Assembly (NCBI GenBank): GCA_003648875.1
Contig: QMQC01000139.1
Coordinates: 1-5,685, forward strand
Source: Actinomycetota bacterium
Lineage (GTDB): Bacteria; Actinomycetota; Acidimicrobiia; Spongiisociales; UBA5794
Reading direction: 5' to 3'
DNA: 5,685 bases
Of this stretch, positions 1-5,505 are shown piece by piece; positions within the stretch are counted from its first letter, which is position 1, and each line of letters starts with the position of its first letter. The notes under the pieces are model-generated. The model did not search any database, was not told the origin of the DNA, and worked only from the letters and a program-made list of their open reading frames with translations. The position numbers and the translations under genes are program-made.

Positions 1-594
1 AAGCCCTTCTGGCTTGCAGGAGGATTCGGCGAGCCGGACAAGGTGCGTGAGGCGATCGACGATGGTGCGGTCGGTGTGCAGGTGGGGACCGCATTTGCGT
101 ATTGCGACGAATCAGGGTTCACCAGGGAGATCAAGGACGCGGTCATCGACAGATCGCGGCGCGGAACGCTTGATGTGTACACGGATGCGATCGCTTCACC
201 GACGGGGTTCCCATTCAAGGTGCTCCAGCTTGACGACACGTTGTCCAATGAACGCGTGTATGAGAAACGGACCCGAATCTGTGACCTTGGCTACCTACGC
301 CATGCGTACCAGCGCGAGGATGCATCGATCGCATGGCGATGTCCCTCTGAGCCAGTGGAGGACTATGTCAAGAAGGGCGGAGACATCGCGGACACCGTCG
401 GTCGAAAGTGCCTGTGCAACTCGCTGATCGCAAACGTGGGGCTACCTCAGATCCAGAAGAACGGTGAAGTGGAAGGAACTCTGATCACGTCAGGCGATGA
501 TGCTTCTCATGTGTCGAGATTCTCACCAGATGGGTCAACGAGTTACTCAGCTGCCGACGTGATCAGCTATCTCCTGCGGGGTGTGCCGCGCTAG
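1..594 (+). CDS. Nitronate monooxygenase (2-nitropropane dioxygenase family), C-terminal part, 5' end outside window
   Basis: FMN-dependent cytosolic enzyme that oxidises nitronates or nitroalkanes to carbonyl compounds and nitrite. The visible 197 residues start inside the TIM barrel. PFWLAGGFG (residues 2-10) and GVQVGTAFA (25-33) are the two glycine loops expected to hold the FMN phosphate in this family. They are followed by SPTGFPFKV (66-74), CDLGYLR, CPSEPV, a YVKKGGD segment and GRKCLCNSL, which mark the longer NMO-like subfamily with a Cys-containing C-terminal extension. The reading frame is open to the window edge, so the true start lies upstream; from memory of the family roughly 250-280 residues are missing. 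No in-window start is credible, because every GTG or ATG falls inside the conserved barrel. It ends in TAG at 592-594, tail to tail with the minus-strand gene that ends at 591. Family assignment is firm; the substrate is not known. Confidence 0.93.
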   Translation, partial: KPFWLAGGFGEPDKVREAIDDGAVGVQVGTAFAYCDESGFTREIKDAVIDRSRRGTLDVYTDAIASPTGFPFKVLQLDDTLSNERVYEKRTRICDLGYLRHAYQREDASIAWRCPSEPVEDYVKKGGDIADTVGRKCLCNSLIANVGLPQIQKNGEVEGTLITSGDDASHVSRFSPDGSTSYSAADVISYLLRGVPR

Positions 595-1001
595 GAGGCG
601 TCCGGTGCAACCAGCCACGATTCGTGAACGAACAACCAGCGAAACCCGCCGGGACGAGCCGCATCCGCGACGAGACCAACGGTTGCGGTCAACACCGTGT
701 TGCCAGACGATCGGGTCTGGTGTTCCTCATAGGTCGCGATTTGCACACCTGGTTCGTCCCATCCCGGGAGCCCGACATTCCTGATTCGAATCTCAATCGA
801 CTCGGTATCGCGGTGGCTCGTAACCATCTCGACGATCCTCTCCTTGTCTGACATCTCTCCCCCGGGCGAAACGATGAAGAAGTCATCATCGAGGCTGTCA
901 GCGAACTCATCGATCATTCGATCATCAACCCCGTTGTACCAGTCTTCGAAGAACCGATGCAGTCGTTCGATCTCTCGAGCTAGCTCCTGTATGTCGGTCA
1001 T
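591..1001 (-). CDS. DUF4440 / SnoaL-like (NTF2-fold) small protein
   Basis: This 136-residue protein has the look of a single-domain NTF2-like alpha+beta barrel. It starts with an amphipathic helix (ELAREIERLHRFFEDW, 6-21) and a second helix with FADSL. The strand motif DDFFIVSPGGEMSDKERIV (39-57) follows, then a strand ending IATYEEHQ (88-95) and the terminal strand RWLFVHESWL (121-130). The YEE and HESW elements are typical of a DUF4440 subgroup. Such folds serve as small enzymes, binding proteins or dimerisation domains, so no reaction can be assigned. There is no signal peptide or TM segment, so it is probably cytosolic. The ATG at 999-1001 is supported by AGAAGG (1008-1013) six bases upstream. 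It lies 35 bp downstream of the DUF302 gene on the same strand and is probably co-transcribed with it. Confidence 0.85.
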   Translation of the reverse strand: MTDIQELAREIERLHRFFEDWYNGVDDRMIDEFADSLDDDFFIVSPGGEMSDKERIVEMVTSHRDTESIEIRIRNVGLPGWDEPGVQIATYEEHQTRSSGNTVLTATVGLVADAARPGGFRWLFVHESWLVAPDAS

Positions 1002-1007
1002 GAGACG

Positions 1008-1013
1008 CCTTCT
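1008..1013 (-). promoter_or_regulatory. Ribosome binding site for the DUF4440 gene
   Basis: On the minus strand this reads AGAAGG, six bases before the ATG at 1001. It fixes the start of the DUF4440 gene and shows that the gene has its own initiation signal within the presumed two-gene operon. Confidence 0.6.
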
Positions 1014-1036
1014 CGTGTCGCCACCTACGGACGTCC

Positions 1037-1423
1037 CTAGGAGATCGCGGCGGCGACCCTCTTGAGCCGTTCTCGTGCCTCTGCTGCGACAGCCGCCGCG
1101 CCTTCAGCGTCGACCACGGCGAGGATCGCATCAGGATCCATGAACCTGACTGCAACCTGGCTGCCCTCCTGACGGAGCACAACGTTGCACGGCAGCAACG
1201 CCCCGATCTCTTCGTCAGCCTGAATGATGCGATTCGAGAGAGTCGGGTTACATGCACCAAGAATGACATAGGGTGCGCGCTCGACATCGATCTTTTCCTT
1301 CAGAGTCGCGGCCACGTCAGCCCTCGTGAGAATTCCGAATCCCTCCTCCGCGAGCGCGGCTGTGACTCGAATCTCTACATCTTCCATCGTTCCGCTCATC
1401 ACGGTTCCGAACGTGTACTCCAT
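1037..1423 (-). CDS. DUF302 domain protein
   Basis: This 128-residue protein covers essentially one DUF302 domain (TT1751-like fold), a small alpha/beta domain of unknown biochemical role found in many bacteria. Visible hallmarks are an N-terminal strand-helix unit, EEGFGILTRADV (26-37), followed by LKEKI. The conserved ILGACNP comes next (54-60, Cys58), then GALLPCNVVLRQ (74-85, Cys79) and FMDPDAI (94-100) near the C-terminus. The two cysteines sit at the conserved positions and are sometimes proposed to bind a ligand or metal, which is unproven. The frame stays open upstream to a GTG or ATG near 1549, but the domain starts at MEYTFG. The ATG at 1421-1423 has AAAGGA five bases upstream, so I chose it. 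The gene is first in a minus-strand pair with the DUF4440 gene and divergent from the secreted peptidase at 1528. Confidence 0.9.
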   Translation of the reverse strand: MEYTFGTVMSGTMEDVEIRVTAALAEEGFGILTRADVAATLKEKIDVERAPYVILGACNPTLSNRIIQADEEIGALLPCNVVLRQEGSQVAVRFMDPDAILAVVDAEGAAAVAAEARERLKRVAAAIS

Positions 1424-1428
1424 CGTAT

Positions 1429-1434
1429 TCCTTT
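1429..1434 (-). promoter_or_regulatory. Ribosome binding site for the DUF302 gene
   Basis: On the minus strand this reads AAAGGA, five bases before the ATG at 1423. It argues for this start and against the 42-residue upstream extension of the same frame, whose translation (HHVIALAGM and so on) does not resemble DUF302. Confidence 0.6.
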
Positions 1435-1456
1435 GGTCGGTACGTGGCGCTCTGAG

Positions 1457-1487
1457 AGTATCAGCCAACGTCGTCCACCGAACCCAA
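1457..1487 (-). promoter_or_regulatory. Possible promoter for the DUF302-DUF4440 operon
   Basis: In the 104-bp divergent gap the minus strand shows TTGGGT (1487-1482) and GATACT (1462-1457), separated by 19 bases. The spacing is longer than the usual 17, and the -10 box matches the sigma-70 consensus at four of six positions. It would place the transcript start about 25-30 bases before the ATG at 1423. I could not find an equally good promoter for the plus-strand peptidase in the same gap. Treat this as a weak prediction. Confidence 0.2.
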
Positions 1488-1527
1488 CGGCTGTGCCGCA
1501 TTCCCGCAAGAGCGATAACGTGGTGGA

Positions 1528-3453
1528 ATGCGTCGTGCTCTCGTGACATACGTTGCAGTAGTGCTCACCACAGCGGCCGTGTCCCCGCTCCCCGCTCGCG
1601 CGATCGGAGGAGAGGGCGAAGCCTGGCCGTCCTTCACGGAGTCGAGTTCGTGTGGAGCCCAACGGATCCCCACAGCGCATGCACAGGAAACCGGATGGCT
1701 GAGCGGTGAGACATTGCTGCGAGGCGAGTTCGCAGCGATGTTCGGCCGCTCGGTGGAGTCAATCAGGCGAGACCTCGTCAGGTGGACACTTCCAGGTTCG
1801 TTCGTGGTGCTTGCGGTTCACCCGCGAATGCTTCCTGCCCTCATCCAGGCTGCAGAACAGATCAATGCATCGACCGCTGAGAGGGATCGATACCGCATCG
1901 ACCGCGCATCGACCTTCTCTGCGGCGGCGCGAACCATCGGAGGGACTCTTCGGATCTCGCGACACACCTTCGGTATCGCTTTCGATGTCAATTCGCGACG
2001 CAATCCCTTTCGAGGAGACAACGAGTTGGTGACCGACCTACCGGATTTGTGGGTTCAGTCATTTCTCGATGCAGGGTTCTGTTGGGGAGGTCTGTGGATC
2101 GGCTCGAAGGACGCAATGCACTTCGCCTGGCAAGGTCCGGCCTTCAGTGACATCGACGAGCTCCCCGAGTCCTACGAACCTCTCACCGGGCAGGTGCCCT
2201 TCACGAATCCGGCGGCCTCCGTTCGTGTTGTCCCGAGAGCAGATCGAGACACTCTCACCACGATCCTGACTGACGCAGACGGAAACGGTGCGATCGATGT
2301 TGTTCGTGTCATCGATCGTGGATTCGATCTGGTCGTCGATGCGTCCCTTGCGTCGCGACGCCACAACGCTTGCTCGACACGCCTATCGGTCGTGTCGGGC
2401 GCTGGCGGCTTGGCGCGTCGTTCGCGTGCCATTGGATTCGGCGATCTCGACGGCCGAGGGGGCAAGGATCTCTGGATCGCATTGGACGAGAGCGGTCAGC
2501 TCAGAATCGCGGTCCGCTGGGCCTTTGGTGGCTATGCTGCCGAAACCTCGACGATCACCGAAATCCCAACACCCTCGGCTTCGGCTTGGATCAGCACGGC
2601 AGACTACGACGCAGATGGCGCGATCGACATGTTCGTCATCGACGGTGACACGATCGGAGTTTGGGGACTCGATCCGAACACCGGAGAAACATGGCGATTG
2701 TTCTCGGGCCCGAATCCGTTCCCCGGGTCCGAGGAGTACTTCCTGGGAGACTTCGATCTCGACAGTCGGCCTGACCTCTGGGCGATTCGCTCTGGCGTTG
2801 TCTCCATAGCACTGGCGACGGATGACTATCGATCAGGTTCAACAGATCATCGACCCCTCGGGCTGCCCGGCGGTCTCTCTGATGTGAGAGCGGTCGACTA
2901 TGACGGCGACGGTCGAGTCGATCTTGTCACTTTCGATGGAATCAGCAAACAGGTGTGGCTCGGCAATACACGCCTTTCAGATGAACTCCCTCTCGAGGTG
3001 TGGTTCGAGTATCAGGATCCTGAATGCGAGGAAGGCGAGCAAACGTGGGACAGGCAAGAGCTCAGATTCACAACGAGCACATGGATCGCCGAAGGTGCAT
3101 ACATGTGGAGGACTCACAACGGACTCATCGTCGGCTGTGATCCTTCCGAGGACGACTGTGAGGTCGAACCCGTGACGAGACAGATGTTCAGCGAATTCCT
3201 CGCATGGATCGACGGACTCCAGGCCGCAACGGGTAGCACGACGCATGCCGCGGGTTGGGCGCTTCTCGACGCTGGATACCTCATCCCATGCGATATCAAG
3301 AACACATCGTGCTGGAGTGAGTCGATGCCGCTGTCAGAGCTGTCCAGCTTCTTTGGCCAGTTCCTCGCTACCCGAAGAGGCGATGTGCCACCGCCCCATC
3401 GCTGGATCCTCCCCGGATCTGCTCAGTGGCCAACCGAAATCACACCGCGCTGA
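1528..3453 (+). CDS. Secreted M15-type peptidase with FG-GAP/VCBS repeats and C-terminal SLH-like repeats
   Basis: This 641-residue exported protein probably cleaves D-Ala or L-Ala/D-Glu bonds in peptidoglycan peptides at the cell surface. Residues 1-25 form a Sec signal peptide: MRR, a hydrophobic core, then PARA before the cut. The peptidase domain (about 55-205) has SRHTFGIAFDVN (144-155) giving His146 and Asp153. It continues with FCWGGLW (184-190) and KDAMHF (194-199) giving Asp195 and His198, so the M15C-like zinc and catalytic set is complete. Five calcium-loop repeats follow, beginning at Asp249, 306, 359, 408 and 457, spaced 49-57 residues. Best is DYDGDGRVD (457-465). Residues about 515-620 contain two SLH-like units with EPVTRQMFSEFLAW and Cys pairs 537/544 and 588/595, which may anchor the protein to the wall. 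The ATG at 1528 has only a weak, very close GGTGG upstream; the clean signal peptide decides the start. No partner gene is adjacent on this strand. Domain calls are good; the substrate is inferred. Confidence 0.9.
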   Translation: MRRALVTYVAVVLTTAAVSPLPARAIGGEGEAWPSFTESSSCGAQRIPTAHAQETGWLSGETLLRGEFAAMFGRSVESIRRDLVRWTLPGSFVVLAVHPRMLPALIQAAEQINASTAERDRYRIDRASTFSAAARTIGGTLRISRHTFGIAFDVNSRRNPFRGDNELVTDLPDLWVQSFLDAGFCWGGLWIGSKDAMHFAWQGPAFSDIDELPESYEPLTGQVPFTNPAASVRVVPRADRDTLTTILTDADGNGAIDVVRVIDRGFDLVVDASLASRRHNACSTRLSVVSGAGGLARRSRAIGFGDLDGRGGKDLWIALDESGQLRIAVRWAFGGYAAETSTITEIPTPSASAWISTADYDADGAIDMFVIDGDTIGVWGLDPNTGETWRLFSGPNPFPGSEEYFLGDFDLDSRPDLWAIRSGVVSIALATDDYRSGSTDHRPLGLPGGLSDVRAVDYDGDGRVDLVTFDGISKQVWLGNTRLSDELPLEVWFEYQDPECEEGEQTWDRQELRFTTSTWIAEGAYMWRTHNGLIVGCDPSEDDCEVEPVTRQMFSEFLAWIDGLQAATGSTTHAAGWALLDAGYLIPCDIKNTSCWSESMPLSELSSFFGQFLATRRGDVPPPHRWILPGSAQWPTEITPR

Positions 3454-3479
3454 ACTCGAGAGGACCACACGCCCGAAGG

Positions 3480-3513
3480 CGTCGTCCGACGAGACACCAA
3501 TCCCTCGGGATTG
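3480..3513. terminator. Possible bidirectional terminator: two small hairpins in the convergent gap
   Basis: The 83-bp gap between the peptidase stop (3453) and the RDD stop (3537) contains two back-to-back inverted repeats. CGTCG-TC-CGACG lies at 3480-3491, and CAATCC-CTCG-GGATTG at 3498-3513 is a perfect 6-bp stem with a 4-base loop. Neither is followed by a clear T-run on either strand, so intrinsic termination is uncertain. Position between convergent genes is the main support. Confidence 0.3.
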
Positions 3514-3536
3514 ACGCGGGTACTCTTCAACGGCGA

Positions 3537-4064
3537 TCAGTCGATCTTTATGACCCGGGTGCCTCCGGCGAACGTGTCGTGCCAACCAGTGTTCGTACCG
3601 GATTGGCTGATCGTGATCGCGATGTAGATGGTTGCCCCCAGCTGCGCCAAAGCACCGAGAATGGGGATGATGTTCAGGGCGTTCCAGATGTTGCGCTTGA
3701 CCGCCATCTCCAACGATGGGTTCTCACCGTCGGGGCCCTGTGTCTTGAGTTTCATGAGCATCTTGCCAACCGTCTGGCCTCGAGACGACTCCATCACAGC
3801 GAAGTACCCAACGGTGGCTGCCGCCCAGATGATCCCGGCAACGAGTCCACCTGTGCTGAATCCACCGAATGTCGATCCGATTCCACCGCTCCCGCTGAAG
3901 GCTGCAACGACAACTATCGGCACGATGATCACGACGAAGACGAGCCATAGGATCATCCCGTCGATGAGCCGTGCCAAGAATCTCGGCATGAGATCGGCAG
4001 CTACTGTCCCGTCCACGTTGACGTCCTCCGGGACTCCCTGCTCTCCGGGTTGGTAATCGGTCAA
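3537..4064 (-). CDS. RDD family integral membrane protein
   Basis: This 175-residue membrane protein has one RDD domain. A short acidic N-terminal tail (1-25) leads into MPRFLARLIDGMI (26-38), containing the Arg and Asp pair that names the family. TM1 is about 37-56, a Gly/Ser-rich loop follows (57-72), TM2 is about 73-91, then the cytoplasmic SRGQTVGKMLMKLKT (94-108). TM3 is about 129-151, and GWHDTFAGGTRVI (160-172) closes the domain, as is usual. RDD proteins are of mixed or unknown function; some have been linked to Na+/H+ exchange, but nothing here proves transport. The frame is open upstream to 4220, but that extension looks non-coding. The TTG at 4062-4064 has a perfect AAGGAG six bases before it, so translation most likely begins there (MTDYQPGEQG). 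It lies 292 bp downstream of the split channel gene on the same strand, probably with its own promoter. Confidence 0.88.
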   Translation of the reverse strand: MTDYQPGEQGVPEDVNVDGTVAADLMPRFLARLIDGMILWLVFVVIIVPIVVVAAFSGSGGIGSTFGGFSTGGLVAGIIWAAATVGYFAVMESSRGQTVGKMLMKLKTQGPDGENPSLEMAVKRNIWNALNIIPILGALAQLGATIYIAITISQSGTNTGWHDTFAGGTRVIKID

Positions 4065-4070
4065 TGTTCG

Positions 4071-4076
4071 CTCCTT
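4071..4076 (-). promoter_or_regulatory. Ribosome binding site that selects a TTG start for the RDD gene
   Basis: On the minus strand this reads AAGGAG, followed by six bases (CGAACA) and TTG. It is the strongest Shine-Dalgarno match tied to a gene in the window. It overrides the longer ATG- or GTG-initiated reading of the same frame. Confidence 0.7.
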
Positions 4077-4084
4077 CGCATTCG

Positions 4085-4112
4085 AATATCTTCCCGGGGA
4101 CGACACTAGCAA
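4085..4112 (-). promoter_or_regulatory. Possible promoter for the RDD gene
   Basis: On the minus strand TTGCTA (4112-4107) and GATATT (4090-4085) are separated by 16 bases, each matching four of six sigma-70 consensus positions. Transcription would start near 4078, just ahead of the AAGGAG at 4076-4071, giving a very short leader before the TTG start. This is a pattern match only. Confidence 0.3.
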
Positions 4113-4138
4113 TCGGGGACATTGGCCGCTGGTAATCG

Positions 4139-4360
4139 ATGCGCTTTGAACTGCCGCCCGCCCCTTGGCGGAGATACCGATCAACGTCACGTCATGAGAA
4201 CGAACGCCCCCCGGCTCCAAGAGGAGGCCGCATCGCCACCGTTACGCGACGTCGGTGCCCAACTTGCGGAGCGATCCATAGCCATCCCTGCGGGACCGCC
4301 ACAGACACCACACCGACCTTGATCGATGTGGGTCGATGTTCGCCCCTGATCCGCGACTAA
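4139..4360 (+). CDS. Doubtful small ORF with a CPTCG zinc-finger-like motif
   Basis: This is a 73-codon plus-strand frame in the otherwise empty gap between the RDD start and the channel gene stop. Its second half reads RRCPTCGAIHSHPCGTAT, a C-x2-C...H-x-H-x2-C arrangement. It recalls short actinobacterial zinc-finger proteins of the CPTCGA...PC type, although the expected downstream His-Ala-Ala-Arg ending is absent. The TAA at 4358-4360 overlaps the channel gene's TAG (4359-4357) by two bases. Against it, the first 35 residues are Arg/Pro-rich noise, the ATG at 4139 has no ribosome site, and third-position GC is lower than in the firm genes. A strong AAGAGGAGG (4219-4227) is in the right place only for an ATC codon at 4232. 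More likely not a gene, but it is the best candidate in the gap. Confidence 0.2.
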   Translation: MRFELPPAPWRRYRSTSRHENERPPAPRGGRIATVTRRRCPTCGAIHSHPCGTATDTTPTLIDVGRCSPLIRD

Positions 4361-4950
4361 TCGTTGGTACTCGATGTATGTCTGACTCTCGCAGAGGGAT
4401 CGATGATGCCATGATCAGCCTGCAATCGCTGGACCTGCTCGTACGGTCCAACAACCGTGATCTTCGAATCCGGGGGAATCTTGACCGCGGGTCCAGGATG
4501 GCGATCCATTGAACCGGAGGCGTCCACGAAGCCGAGCGTATTCACGTCGTACTTTCCCCAAATGTCCCAAACCGATTCGTGCGTCAGTGGGGAGTTCTCA
4601 GGAACAAGGAACGCCGAGTGCACGAAGAGAACATCGCCGACGTAGAAACTGTCTTGTACCGACGGGTCGACAGCCGCCGCGGCGAACGCAGGTGCAGCGA
4701 GCGCCGAAGCGCTGAAGGCAGCCTCGATGTCGAAGCTGTTCACGATCTTGGATGCGAGGCCTTGATCAAAGAGACGGAGCACCACTCGGATGTCCGGTCG
4801 GACCTCGCGGGCGTCCAGGGCGATCTCGACGTTGGTGAGGTCGTCGTCTGTGCAGGCGATTACCGCGACTGCACGCTCAAGGCCGGCCTTCTTCAGAACC
4901 TCGACTTTTCGGGCATCCTCGAAGAGAATGGGGATGCCTCGCTCATTCAC
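4357..4950 (-). CDS. Channel-type RCK protein, C-terminal part (rest of TrkA-N domain plus TrkA-C), separated by frameshift
   Basis: This 197-codon frame carries the second half of the RCK/TrkA-N Rossmann domain and a TrkA-C-like domain. From the GTG at 4950, GIPILFEDARKVEVLKKAGL (5-24) is the strand and Asp-Ala element that normally follows the acidic ribose-binding residue. IACTDDDLTNVEIALDAR (31-48), RVVLRLFD (55-62) and SASALAAPAFAAAA (80-93) are strongly characteristic. Residues about 100-180 (FYVGDVLFV, KITVVGPYEQVQRLQ) look like TrkA-C. The GTG overlaps the upstream stop as GTGA, which could allow coupled re-initiation, but no ribosome site lies at the right distance. Reading five codons further upstream gives PFISL, which fits the family better than a new start does. 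The likely truth is one 345-residue protein broken by a one-base loss, or an error in the sequence. Confidence 0.8.
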   Translation of the reverse strand: MNERGIPILFEDARKVEVLKKAGLERAVAVIACTDDDLTNVEIALDAREVRPDIRVVLRLFDQGLASKIVNSFDIEAAFSASALAAPAFAAAAVDPSVQDSFYVGDVLFVHSAFLVPENSPLTHESVWDIWGKYDVNTLGFVDASGSMDRHPGPAVKIPPDSKITVVGPYEQVQRLQADHGIIDPSARVRHTSSTND

Positions 4951-5393
4951 GAGACTGATGAAGGGACCTCAGAGTCCTGTTCGACCACTGTCACCTCGGT
5001 GTCGAAACGCTCGAGTTCGATGACGACCCGATATCCGACGTGGCCGAGCCCACATACGATGACGTGATTCTGCATTCGCTTGCTCCTCCTCGTGTACAAC
5101 ATAGGGAGACGCTGTCGAAGAATGAAGTCCATGATGGTCGCGGCGGCGAGCGCCAGAATGAGAATTCGCACGAACGTGATGAGAGTGACCAGTACCTGTG
5201 TGTCTGTGTGCCGCGAAGCCAGATCAAACATCGAGTTGTTGCCGCCGAGCATCAGAAGGACGAGCATGAGCGCACGCGGTGGGTAGAGACCCTCTCTGAG
5301 CGAGATCATCGCCGTTGTCACAACCACGATGGTCGCGATCAGAAGCACAGCCTTGACCAGAGCACGACGAAGGGCAATATTCCGCTCGTTCAT
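4947..5393 (-). CDS. Potassium-channel-like membrane protein with RCK/TrkA-N domain, N-terminal part, truncated by frameshift
   Basis: This 148-residue fragment has TM1 (about 13-32), a short re-entrant-type segment YPPRALMLVLLMLGGNNSMF (37-56), TM2 (about 66-92) and a basic linker (RQRLPMLYTRRSKR). It then opens a Rossmann domain: HVIVCGLGHVGYRVV (110-124), with GxGxxG at 115-120 and acidic VVEQD (136-140). This is the 2TM-plus-RCK plan of prokaryotic K+ channels, where the cytoplasmic domain binds nucleotide or ions and gates the pore. However, LGGNNS replaces the canonical TVGYGD filter, so selectivity for K+ is unproven. The frame ends at TGA 4949-4947 in mid-domain, and the missing half continues in another frame (4357-4950). 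The ATG at 5391-5393 gives the shortest tail before TM1; it has no clear ribosome site. A GTG at 5462 would add a Cys/Arg-rich stretch that looks non-coding. Confidence 0.8.
   Translation of the reverse strand: MNERNIALRRALVKAVLLIATIVVVTTAMISLREGLYPPRALMLVLLMLGGNNSMFDLASRHTDTQVLVTLITFVRILILALAAATIMDFILRQRLPMLYTRRSKRMQNHVIVCGLGHVGYRVVIELERFDTEVTVVEQDSEVPSSVS
4963..4970 (-). other. Frameshift junction within the channel/RCK gene
   Basis: The coding strand reads GAGGTCCC here. The upstream frame continues as E-V-P-S-S-V-S-stop. The downstream frame opens just after a TGA (4971-4969) as G-P-F-I-S-L. One extra C in the CCC run (GAG GTC CCC TTC) or one extra G in GG joins the halves into VVEQDSEVPFISLVNERG, a natural Rossmann continuation. 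A run-length change is the simplest cause: a true mutation or a sequencing/assembly error. The short run is not a typical slippery heptamer for programmed slippage. Confidence 0.65.
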
Positions 5394-5505
5394 GGGATCA
5401 TCGCATACCGTCGAGACGCGATGAGAACCGCGTCCACGGCAACAAACACGGTTTCCACGCACCGCCGAGTTCGATGCGGAGAGAGCTCCAGGACTCGATC
5501 ACATC

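Larger units (their letters stand above)
4065..4356. other. Intergenic stretch between the channel gene and the RDD gene
   Basis: This is 292 bp with no firmly supported gene. It holds the RDD ribosome site and possible promoter at its left end, the doubtful CPTCG ORF, and an isolated strong AAGAGGAGG at 4219-4227 on the plus strand. A small inverted repeat (ATCGA...TCGAT, 4322-4337) lies just downstream of the channel gene stop, too weak to call a terminator. I found no tRNA cloverleaf or riboswitch-like pattern on either strand. Confidence 0.5.

Noticed and set aside
1424..1549. 42-residue N-terminal extension of the DUF302 protein
   Set aside because: The translation does not resemble DUF302, it would overlap the start of the divergent peptidase gene, and a good ribosome site precedes the internal ATG at 1423.
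2288..2809. 173-codon plus-strand frame inside the peptidase gene
   Set aside because: Out-of-frame shadow of the FG-GAP region; Arg/Ser-rich translation with no family resemblance.
3426..3950. 174-codon plus-strand frame overlapping the RDD gene
   Set aside because: Antisense to a well-supported membrane protein gene; His/Asp/Arg-rich translation without recognisable features.
4065..4220. 52-residue N-terminal extension of the RDD protein
   Set aside because: It lies upstream of a perfect AAGGAG-spaced TTG, and its composition does not look like an RDD tail or signal peptide.
4065..4360. tRNA or riboswitch in the 292-bp gap
   Set aside because: A TTCGAAT occurs at 4081-4087, but no matching acceptor or anticodon arms surround it on either strand, and no conserved riboswitch core is visible.
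4947..4972. Programmed -1 ribosomal frameshifting in the channel gene
   Set aside because: GAGGTCCC is not a recognised slippery heptamer and I see no clear downstream stimulatory hairpin; a simple indel explains the data better.
4579..5067. 162-codon plus-strand frame across the channel gene
   Set aside because: Antisense to both halves of the TrkA/RCK protein, whose motifs are unmistakable.
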